Below, piece by piece: positions 16,064 to 22,593 of a stretch of 33,104 bases of DNA. The stretch spans positions 1 through 33,104 of the forward strand of contig CALMQS010000140.1 in the NCBI GenBank assembly GCA_937871285.1, in the 5' to 3' direction. The translations under genes were made by a program, and so were the position numbers. This stretch comes from an uncultured Sphingobacteriales bacterium (GTDB lineage Bacteria > Bacteroidota > Bacteroidia > Chitinophagales > Chitinophagaceae). Each line of letters begins with the position of its first letter. Within the stretch, counting starts at the first letter, position 1. The notes below the pieces were generated by a model. That model ran no database searches, was not told where the DNA came from, and saw only the letters and a program-made list of their open reading frames with translations.

Positions 16064-16225
16064 TTATTTAAGCGACCGGCGCAGCAGCAGCGCCACAATA
16101 ATACCCATTAATATACCATACCCCACTTTTTTAAAAACCAATGTTACTAAAATGCCCAGGGCTACACCAATAACCACTCCTACTGCCGACCCTTTATTAA
16201 TGTTATTCTTTTTTTGCTGTGCCAT
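16064..16225 (-). CDS. 53-aa glycine-rich small membrane protein
   Basis: The protein (MAQQKKNNINKGSAVGVVIG, ending LLLRRSLK) has a basic N-terminus and one or two hydrophobic segments with glycine-zipper spacing: G-AVG-VIG-ALG, then KKVGYGILMGIIVALLL. I chose the ATG at 16225; the longer open frame back to 16345 lies inside the PIG-L gene. The start overlaps the PIG-L stop by 23 bp and the stop is 5 bp from the next small ORF, so it is embedded in the deacetylase-symporter operon. Function unknown; glycine-zipper segments favour oligomeric membrane packing. Confidence 0.65.
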   Translation of the reverse strand: MAQQKKNNINKGSAVGVVIGVALGILVTLVFKKVGYGILMGIIVALLLRRSLK

Positions 16226-18767
16226 TTGTTTTTTGAAGATTAGGATTAGCCACCAAATTAGCAAATAATCGGTAAGCACCGCCAATACCGGCAGGTAATT
16301 GCCGGAAGAAAACCAATCCCGTATAAATAAACCTGCCCTCTCCATACCGGCCTACGATAAGGCTTCCCTGCTGCTCCGCTTCGCCGGGGTCCTTCATGCC
16401 CAGTATATTTTTATAGGCTTTATCCGGCGCTTCGGCAAAATAGATACCCCTTTCCTGTACCCATCCATCAAAATCTCTCGGGCTGATCTTATTGGGCCAG
16501 TTCAGCACAGGATCCGCGGGCTGCAGAAAATGAACAGCGGCATTTTCGTCAGTTACTCTTCCTCTTGAAATTTCAAACGGATAGGGGCCGATCCTGGCAT
16601 TGAGCGGACCGCTGAAATTGCGGGTATTATATTGTACCACAAGATTGCCCCCTTTCTTTACATAATCCATCAGGTTATCATATACATTATTAAGCCATTC
16701 ATTTACATTATAGGCGCGTACGCCAATCACGATAGCGTTAAAGCCATTAAGACTGCCGGCAACAATATCCTTTTGATTCAGGAAGGTAACTTCATATCCC
16801 ATTTCCTGCAAGGCTTCCGGCACCCTGTCGCCTGCGCCGGTAATGTATCCTACTTTCTTTCCGGCCGTAATAATTTCATCTTCTATTATCTTTACTTTGT
16901 TCAAATAAAAATAAGTGATGGCGGGTATGTGGGCGTATTCAATTTTACGGATCGTATAGCTTTGATATCTTTCTTTATAGGGCGCCCTTACATCAGCAAA
17001 AAAACGAAGCGATTTTTCCTTTGTTTGCTTTAGTATATCGCTTGTTTTTAAAACATAGCTGATCACATCATTTTTGTGAAGCGATAAGGCTGTATCTGTT
17101 AATACGCTGTTCTTTACCAGTTCCTTCCCTTTATATTCATACTGATAGTATTGCGTTTTTGCTTTTTGAAGTGATGCTGATAATGATGTTACATTTAATT
17201 TTATAGCGGATGCAGGTTGCTTATTCAGCCGGGTGAAAACAAACTGTGGCGACTCATTCAGGGATAAAGCCGGTACAACGGGAAGGGGTTGGTATACTTC
17301 ACCGCGAACGGGATCGGTATATTTATAGCGAACGGGCGTGGAAAAAAGGAAGACCTGGTTATCTATTTCTGCCGACAGCGTCATTTCATACGCAGGCGAA
17401 CTTTCCGGCAAACCGATCAGCGATTGATCATCTACTATAAAATGACCTTCATTTAATCCTTTTTCTAACCAGTAAGGCTGCGATATCCGCATATTAACCG
17501 GCACAAAAATGGTTTGGGTATAAGAGATCATCTGGTTAGCAGGCAATGGCGCCGGAAGCTGGTAATTGAAAGGCCTGACCACCATACCCGATACGCGTAA
17601 TGCTCCCCTGTTAATAACGTTAACGTTTATACGCAATGAATCGCCCGCCGCCACATAAGGAACATCAGCGTTTGCTTCAAAAAACAAACCTGAGCAAGAC
17701 CGGATCAGTTCCGATAATTCCTTCAGCTTTTGCGTTTGCCAATAGGGAGAAAGCCCGTTGGCTGCTATCAGGTTTTTATACAGGCTCACCAGGTCAGATA
17801 CAGACATTTCCGGATGATCATACGAAAAACCATTAATTATTCTGTCTGTCCTCTCCGCGAGTTGCAGGCGATCCAATACGCCAAAACCGGCAGTTCTCTC
17901 CCAGCCTGTTTCCACCCCGTCCATCAGGTCTTTCACAGGCGCTTCGCCCGCTACAGGCAAAAAATATTCCCATGCCGTTCCCCGCTGGGCGGCTACACCA
18001 AAGCCCTGGCTTTTATGCTGGCTGCGGCTTTCGGCCGCTATCTCCCCATACCCTTTTCCTAACAGGGCATTGTACCCGCCAACGTCCATTTTAAACTGAT
18101 CATCACTTTGGGTATTGTTGCCGCCAAAATTGAAAGTATTCCATACAATGCGCTTTGCCTGCCAGGGCTGAACGCCTTTTTTTAATTGTTCGGGAAACCG
18201 TTGCGGATCTGCAGCAGCAATAAAGGCCTCATGCGCCAGCACCGCCGAAGCGGAATGGTGCCCGTGGCCGGCGCGGCTGTCTTCCGGGAAACGGGTAATG
18301 ATCACATCAGGTTGAAATTTACGGATCACCCAAACCACATCGCCAAGAGTCAGTTCCTTATTCCACTTTTCCAAAGCCTCTTCCGTGCTTTTGGAAAAGC
18401 CAAAATCGTAAGCTCTTGTAAAAAACTGTTCCGCTCCGTCAATGCGGCGGGCCGCCAGCAACTCCTGTGTTCTTATTAAACCCAGCTCTGCGCCCTGCTC
18501 ATCGCCAATTAAATTCTGACCTCCATCCCCGCGGGTAATACTGAGATAGCCCGTGCGGTACAGCTTTTCATTGGCCAGGTAGGCCAGCAGCCTTGTATTT
18601 TCATCATCAGGATGCGCAGCGATATATAAAACGCTTCCCAATACATTCAGCTTTTTTAAGCGGAGTAAAATTTCGGAGCTGCTCAGTGAAACGGGTGGTT
18701 GGGCCTGTGATACAAAAAAGGTAAAAAGAAATAAAAAAAATACTGTCATTTTCATCATGCTGTTCAA
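16203..18767 (-). CDS. Exported PIG-L/LmbE-family deacetylase with C-terminal amidotransferase-like domain
   Basis: An 854-residue exported protein. Signal peptide about 1-22 (VFFLFLFTFFVSQAQ). A PIG-L/LmbE zinc N-deacetylase domain spans about 40-290, with AHPDDE at 51-56 and GHGHHSAS at 167-174 supplying the metal ligands. A beta-rich middle part of about 360-620 includes NEW3-like strands (LRINVNVINRGALRVSGMVV). The C-terminal part from about 640 (GKKVGYITGAGDRVPEALQE, VKKGGNLVVQYNT) looks like a class I glutamine-amidotransferase or ThuA-like fold without an obvious catalytic cysteine. PIG-L enzymes remove acetyl groups from GlcNAc-containing compounds. It heads an operon with two small membrane proteins and an SSS symporter, so it probably prepares a substrate for uptake. 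Confidence 0.88.
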   Translation of the reverse strand: MNSMMKMTVFFLFLFTFFVSQAQPPVSLSSSEILLRLKKLNVLGSVLYIAAHPDDENTRLLAYLANEKLYRTGYLSITRGDGGQNLIGDEQGAELGLIRTQELLAARRIDGAEQFFTRAYDFGFSKSTEEALEKWNKELTLGDVVWVIRKFQPDVIITRFPEDSRAGHGHHSASAVLAHEAFIAAADPQRFPEQLKKGVQPWQAKRIVWNTFNFGGNNTQSDDQFKMDVGGYNALLGKGYGEIAAESRSQHKSQGFGVAAQRGTAWEYFLPVAGEAPVKDLMDGVETGWERTAGFGVLDRLQLAERTDRIINGFSYDHPEMSVSDLVSLYKNLIAANGLSPYWQTQKLKELSELIRSCSGLFFEANADVPYVAAGDSLRINVNVINRGALRVSGMVVRPFNYQLPAPLPANQMISYTQTIFVPVNMRISQPYWLEKGLNEGHFIVDDQSLIGLPESSPAYEMTLSAEIDNQVFLFSTPVRYKYTDPVRGEVYQPLPVVPALSLNESPQFVFTRLNKQPASAIKLNVTSLSASLQKAKTQYYQYEYKGKELVKNSVLTDTALSLHKNDVISYVLKTSDILKQTKEKSLRFFADVRAPYKERYQSYTIRKIEYAHIPAITYFYLNKVKIIEDEIITAGKKVGYITGAGDRVPEALQEMGYEVTFLNQKDIVAGSLNGFNAIVIGVRAYNVNEWLNNVYDNLMDYVKKGGNLVVQYNTRNFSGPLNARIGPYPFEISRGRVTDENAAVHFLQPADPVLNWPNKISPRDFDGWVQERGIYFAEAPDKAYKNILGMKDPGEAEQQGSLIVGRYGEGRFIYTGLVFFRQLPAGIGGAYRLFANLVANPNLQKTNGTAKKE

Positions 18768-18861
18768 CGTTTATCCGGTTACCCGTTGCGCCCGCTATCC
18801 TTACTTCAACAGAAATGTAAATGTAACGATTACCCTTTAAAAGGAATGTTATATGGATGGT

Positions 18862-19010
18862 TAAATCCGAAGCGGGAAACCATAAACCACGGAGACACAG
18901 TGGCACAGAGATACAATACAAAGCACCAAGAACCAAATGACAAGAACCAAATAAATTTTAAATCCGAAATCCGAAGCGATAAATCCGAAATTCGAAGAAG
19001 GCTGTCAGCA
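18862..19010 (-). repeat. Long heptad-repeat tract upstream of the PIG-L gene
   Basis: About 21 consecutive 7-bp units, for example CACCAAG, AACCAAA, TGACAAG, AACCAAA, then TAAATCC and GAAATCC types. It shares 18915-18951 with 6184-6220 (inverted, 36 of 37) and 18993-19009 with 5862-5878 (inverted, 17 of 17). With the next array it fills the 323-bp gene-free stretch 18768-19090, apart from about 95 bp next to the PIG-L start in which I see no clear promoter. Confidence 0.75.
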
Positions 19011-19035
19011 GTCACTGATAAACCGATCTGATAAC

Positions 19036-19105
19036 CGCAAAGCACCAAGAACCAAATCCCAAGAAACAAATAAAATTCAAACAACAAATTTCAAATCCCC
19101 ATCTC
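19036..19105 (-). repeat. Heptad array running into the maf stop codon
   Basis: Units CGCAAAG, CACCAAG, AACCAAA, TCCCAAG, AAACAAA, then CAAACAA, CAAATTT, CAAATCC. The maf stop codon (19091-19093) is part of a unit, so the repeat starts inside the coding end of maf (last codons GGG ATT TGA). Confidence 0.7.
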
Positions 19106-19663
19106 TCTTACTACCCTGCTCACCGGTAAGCCCATCACATTATAAAAATCGCCGTTAATGCGTGCGATGCCCACAACGCCTATCCATTCCTGTATGGCAT
19201 AGGCTCCGGCTTTATCATAAGGCTTGTAGCGGTCTGTATAAAATACAATTTGTTCGTGGGTTAATTCGTGAAACCACACTTCCGTAATGTCTGCAAATGT
19301 TTTTTCTTCCTTACCGTTTATGATAGCCACGCCGGTAATGACCTCGTGCTTTTTGCCCGACAGCAGGTGGAGGATGCGGATGGCATCATCGCGGTCTGCC
19401 GGCTTACCAATGATCTTTCCTTCACACACCACTATTGTATCTGCCGCCAGAACCGGAACATGCTGATCGTATCGCCTGTATGTTGCGCAGGCCTGTACGG
19501 CCAGCGCCTTTTGCCTGGCAATATGTATGGCCGCTTGTGTTGTTGTTAAGCCCTCCGGAAAGCTTTCATGTGTTGCCACAACAATAATATCAAAATCCAC
19601 TTCTGCCCATTCGAGCAATTGTTTTCTTCTTGGCGACCCGGAAGCAAGTACTATTTTTTTCAT
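19091..19663 (-). CDS. Maf-family nucleoside triphosphate pyrophosphatase
   Basis: A 190-residue Maf/Ham1-fold protein that hydrolyses modified or non-canonical nucleoside triphosphates (m7GTP, dTTP/UTP types) to monophosphates. The N-terminal ASGSPRRKQLL (residues 7-17) is the signature phosphate-binding motif; VLAADTIVVCEGKIIGKP carries the catalytic aspartate; the conserved SGKKHEVITGV and YKPYDKAGAYAIQEW segments follow. Which Maf subtype it is cannot be decided with confidence. The ATG at 19663 overlaps the stop of the UbiA gene (ATGA), and the frame upstream of it is inside that gene. Last gene of the DUF2520-UbiA-Maf unit. Confidence 0.93.
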   Translation of the reverse strand: MKKIVLASGSPRRKQLLEWAEVDFDIIVVATHESFPEGLTTTQAAIHIARQKALAVQACATYRRYDQHVPVLAADTIVVCEGKIIGKPADRDDAIRILHLLSGKKHEVITGVAIINGKEEKTFADITEVWFHELTHEQIVFYTDRYKPYDKAGAYAIQEWIGVVGIARINGDFYNVMGLPVSRVVREMGI

Positions 19664-20622
19664 GACTGATATAATTTGAAGAAAATCATAGAGAGAATGC
19701 CGGCAAGCATAACAAATTTTACAGTGCCGCTCAGGTAATGATAATCGGTGGCAACAGATGCCAGGTACAACTTTCTCGTGATCCACAGTAATGGAATAAT
19801 GATCAGCAGCGAGCAATATAAGATACTCCACCACCAGCCTAAGTACATAGCGTAAAACTGTATGGCAAGCAATGTGCCCGTGAGCACCATCAGCCACGCC
19901 CCTGTAAACACTTTTGCCACGGGTACGCCCCAGGCAATGGGCATGGTTTTACATCCATACCTTGCATCGCCTTCCATATCCTCCATATCTTTTATTACCT
20001 CGCGTATCAGCGAAATAACAAAAGCAAAACCTCCGTATAAAAATGCCAGCCGCATAACGCGCCTGTGCGCCTGTTCATCCATGGCAGCAGGCATTGTCCA
20101 CCCGGGAATAATATTAGCGGGAAAATAATCAACAAAAAAGAAAACGACCAGCACCACCCATGCAGTAAGCAAAGAAATAATGATATTACCGGAGAGCAGC
20201 TTTTTTTTGAAAGTAGTGGAATATACCCATAATAATAATACGCATAGCACATTGGAAAAGCCGATGAGCCAGTTGCGTGTTATAAAAGATATATAAAAAC
20301 CCATTACTACCCCCGCGGTAGAAAATATCCAATGCCATATAATGGCCCACCGCCGGTGAATATGTTTTTCCACTACTATGCGGCCGGGTTTATTTACCTG
20401 GTCTATGCTAAGGTCAAAATAATCATTGATCACATAGCCTCCGGCTGCAATGCTCACAGAAGATGCAACAAGCAAAAGCAACAGGCTGAACTCATCGGCA
20501 AAAAAAACATGAGGATGTGCGGCAGGATAAAGAATACAAAAATAAAAGAGAAACTGCGTAACAGCAATGAATATTAGGTTGGGATACCTGATCAATCTTA
20601 AAAACGCGCCTGCCAGTTTCAT
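19660..20622 (-). CDS. UbiA-family prenyltransferase (GGGP synthase-pathway type)
   Basis: A 320-residue integral membrane prenyltransferase with about eight or nine helices. Both aspartate-rich motifs are present: NDYFDLSID with Asn66, Asp67, Asp70, Asp74, and DMEDMEGD with Asp212, Asp215, Asp219, which bind the Mg-diphosphate of the prenyl donor. The second motif and the LIREVIKDMEDMEGD context resemble the geranylgeranylglycerol-phosphate geranylgeranyltransferase-like branch annotated in Bacteroidetes, but MenA- or UbiA-like acceptors cannot be excluded. It overlaps maf by 4 bp and lies 52 bp after the DUF2520 gene, with a palindromic heptad repeat between. Confidence 0.9.
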   Translation of the reverse strand: MKLAGAFLRLIRYPNLIFIAVTQFLFYFCILYPAAHPHVFFADEFSLLLLLVASSVSIAAGGYVINDYFDLSIDQVNKPGRIVVEKHIHRRWAIIWHWIFSTAGVVMGFYISFITRNWLIGFSNVLCVLLLWVYSTTFKKKLLSGNIIISLLTAWVVLVVFFFVDYFPANIIPGWTMPAAMDEQAHRRVMRLAFLYGGFAFVISLIREVIKDMEDMEGDARYGCKTMPIAWGVPVAKVFTGAWLMVLTGTLLAIQFYAMYLGWWWSILYCSLLIIIPLLWITRKLYLASVATDYHYLSGTVKFVMLAGILSMIFFKLYQS

Positions 20623-20651
20623 GGCGTGAAGATAAACGCCAGCCGGTTAAA

Positions 20652-20693
20652 TTTGAAATTTGAGATTTGAAATCTCAAATTTCAAATCTCAAT
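20652..20693. repeat. Self-complementary heptad array covering the DUF2520 stop codon
   Basis: Six 7-bp units (TTTGAAA, TTTGAGA, TTTGAAA, then TCTCAAA, TTTCAAA, TCTCAAT). TTTGAAATTTGAGATTT (20652-20668) and its exact complement (20670-20686) are separated by one base, giving a 17-bp perfect palindrome. The DUF2520 stop (20675-20677) lies inside it. It could act as a weak 3' hairpin. Confidence 0.75.
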
Positions 20694-21457
20694 CGGTCAT
20701 AATAGTCCGTAATGCTAACGGATAATTCCAGGTATATTTTTGCAAGCCCGGGGTAAGGCTCCAGCACAGACAGGTGCTTTGCTATGGTATCCTGGTCGTT
20801 CCGCATCGCCGGTCCGGTTTGCATCAGCCCCGCAGGATACTGCTCCAGCCTGTGAACCGTTTCATACAGCAGTGGCATCAACAGCGAAAAGTCTATGTTT
20901 TCTTTTGTGCAGAAATCCTGGGTAAGCGTATACAGGTAATTAGGAAAATTGTTAACCATAACCGCTCCTGCATGCAGTTTCATTCTTGTAACATCATCCG
21001 CATACGCCACTTTCCCGGAGAGCGAAGCAGCAAAAGACCGGATGTGCTGCAGCGTGTCCGGTGAATCCGCATCTATTAAAAAGGGTATCTCCGGAATTGC
21101 ACTGTTGTCGCTTCGCAGGCTTTGCAAAGGATATAAAACGCCATAGCTTCCTGCCACTGTTTTTAGTACCAGTTTACTAACAGCACCCGCCGTATGTACA
21201 ACAATACCTTGTTTTATTACCGGCAGCCAGTTGTGTATACCTGCCAGTGCGGAGTCGGAAACCGCTACAATATACAGATCAGCATCACCGGTAATATCAG
21301 AAAAATTACCAAAAGCCTGTGCATGCAACAATACACCTAAGGTTTCGGCATGAGCCGGGTTACGGCCCGCAACCTGTATGATATGATGTCCGGACTGTAT
21401 GATTTTACGTCCCAACACATTGGCTGCGTTACCGGTTCCTACCATTACAATTTTCAT
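20675..21457 (-). CDS. Rossmann-like / DUF2520 domain protein
   Basis: A 260-residue protein with an N-terminal NAD(P)-binding Rossmann fold (MKIVMVGTGNAANVLGRKI, GxGN motif at 7-10) and an all-helical C-terminal DUF2520 domain (from about 130: ADDVTRMKLHAGAVMVNNFP, then QTGPAMRNDQDTI with the conserved TGPA-R-D motif). The arrangement resembles pyrroline-5-carboxylate and F420-dependent reductases, but the reaction is unknown. It leads a minus-strand unit with UbiA and Maf and is divergent from the hydrolase at 21518. Its last four codons (RFEI) and stop are made from a heptad repeat, so the coding end has been built from repeat DNA. Confidence 0.9.
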   Translation of the reverse strand: MKIVMVGTGNAANVLGRKIIQSGHHIIQVAGRNPAHAETLGVLLHAQAFGNFSDITGDADLYIVAVSDSALAGIHNWLPVIKQGIVVHTAGAVSKLVLKTVAGSYGVLYPLQSLRSDNSAIPEIPFLIDADSPDTLQHIRSFAASLSGKVAYADDVTRMKLHAGAVMVNNFPNYLYTLTQDFCTKENIDFSLLMPLLYETVHRLEQYPAGLMQTGPAMRNDQDTIAKHLSVLEPYPGLAKIYLELSVSITDYYDRLRFEI

Positions 21458-21459
21458 TG

Positions 21460-21491
21460 TTGCAAATTAGCGCTAAACTCCTTTAATTTTG
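21460..21491 (+). promoter_or_regulatory. Promoter of the alpha/beta hydrolase with internal palindrome
   Basis: TTG (21460-21462) and TAATTTTG (21484-21491) are separated by 21 bp, a good Bacteroidetes -33/-7 pair upstream of the ATG at 21518. Between them lies the 10-bp palindrome TTAGCGCTAA (21467-21476), well placed to be an operator for this gene and the divergent DUF2520 gene. Confidence 0.55.
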
Positions 21492-21517
21492 TTGTTTGTT
21501 ATGGATATTCGCACATC

Positions 21518-22360
21518 ATGAAGCTTTCCCGCAAAATTGTATTTACCTACCTGAGAATCCGTTTACAGCTTACTGCGCTCGTTTCACCGCAAAAAGCGGC
21601 TCAAAAAGCCTTCACTTTATTTTGTACGCCGCGCAGGAGCACTCAGCAAACACCATCTGCTATTATAAAAAAGGCCGAACTGATCTCTTTCAATATGAAC
21701 AACCTGGCTATTCACGGGTACAGGTGGAATCATCCTTCACCAAAAAAAATACTGATAGCGCATGGTTTTGAATCTGCTGCAGGAAATTTTGACGGCTTTG
21801 TCCAACCTTTAATAAATAAAGGATATGAAATTATTGCATTTGACGCCCCTGGCCACGGCCGAAGCGACGGAAGAGAGATTACCCTGCCGGTATATGTACA
21901 AACGCTGCAATACATAGTAAGCGAATACGGGCCTTTCAATGCTTATATAGCACATTCCTTCGGCGGGCTGGCTATTGCACACCTGCTTGAAACTGTTGCG
22001 CACGATGAACAAACCAGGGTGGTGCTGATCGCTCCCGCAACAGAAACCACTACTGCTATAAACGGTTTTTTTCATTTATTGCACCTGAACGGAAACCTAA
22101 GAGCGGCATTTGACAGGCTGGCGAGGGACAAAACAGGGGTATCGCCCGAAGAGCTTTCTATACGGCGGGCCGTGCAAAATATAAATGCCCGTATACTATG
22201 GCTGCATGACGACCAGGATGATATAACACCTTACCGGGATGCAGAAAAAGTTAAAAATGACCGGCATTCCAACATTCAATTCATCATTTCCAGCGGGTTG
22301 GGTCATCGCAAAATATACCGTGATAAGCATACGCTAAACCACATCCTTCACTTTTTATAA
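21518..22360 (+). CDS. Alpha/beta hydrolase
   Basis: A 280-residue alpha/beta-hydrolase. The oxyanion region is AHGFESAAGNF; FDAPGHGRSDG is the conserved second loop; the nucleophile elbow is IAHSFGG with Ser147, where Ala replaces the first glycine of GxSxG. The acid is in LHDDQDDITPY (Asp231 or Asp234) and the histidine is His263 in GLGHRKIYRD. The N-terminal 50 residues (KIVFTYLRIRLQLTALVS) are basic and partly hydrophobic, without a clear cleavage site. I chose the ATG at 21518 because a promoter precedes it; the longer frame from 21350 overlaps the divergent gene. Substrate unknown. Confidence 0.88.
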   Translation: MKLSRKIVFTYLRIRLQLTALVSPQKAAQKAFTLFCTPRRSTQQTPSAIIKKAELISFNMNNLAIHGYRWNHPSPKKILIAHGFESAAGNFDGFVQPLINKGYEIIAFDAPGHGRSDGREITLPVYVQTLQYIVSEYGPFNAYIAHSFGGLAIAHLLETVAHDEQTRVVLIAPATETTTAINGFFHLLHLNGNLRAAFDRLARDKTGVSPEELSIRRAVQNINARILWLHDDQDDITPYRDAEKVKNDRHSNIQFIISSGLGHRKIYRDKHTLNHILHFL

Positions 22361-22372
22361 ATGATGGTTTTT

Positions 22373-22402
22373 TTTGTTTTTTAATGGTTTACTTTAATAT
22401 TG
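22373..22402 (+). promoter_or_regulatory. Candidate topA promoter with a long leader
   Basis: TTTG (22373-22376), 18 bp, then TAATATTG (22395-22402; one mismatch to TAnnTTTG). If used, the transcript starts near 22406 and has a leader of about 190 nt before topA. Confidence 0.35.
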
Positions 22403-22441
22403 CATCAGTTTAATAAAGAAAAACCTGTTGGTAAAGAACTG

Positions 22442-22496
22442 CCATTTGTTGTATAAAATCCTGATTTAGTGTTTAAAAACAAATGGTTAGCAGTGA
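22442..22496 (+). promoter_or_regulatory. Stem-loop in the topA leader
   Basis: CCATTTGTT (22442-22450) and AACAAATGG (22488-22496) are perfectly complementary with a 37-nt loop. A second palindrome, AGATGTACATCT, is at 22534-22545. Both lie in the 233-bp spacer before topA and could be regulatory. Confidence 0.35.
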
Positions 22497-22593
22497 AAGA
22501 GATGCTTTTACCAGATGGCTTTTGTGCTTTAATAGATGTACATCTGTAGTAACATGTACAATTTTCTTTTAATCATCGAGTTTAAGCAATACC

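Noticed and set aside
18862..19105. Possible CRISPR array
   Set aside because: Units are 7 bp, degenerate and contiguous with no spacers; no cas genes are nearby.
19664..19897. N-terminal extension of Maf
   Set aside because: The added residues lie inside the UbiA gene in another frame and precede a canonical Maf start with an ATGA overlap.
20652..20686. Insertion-sequence end or attachment site
   Set aside because: The palindrome is made of heptads like other spacers, and no transposase or integrase gene is present.
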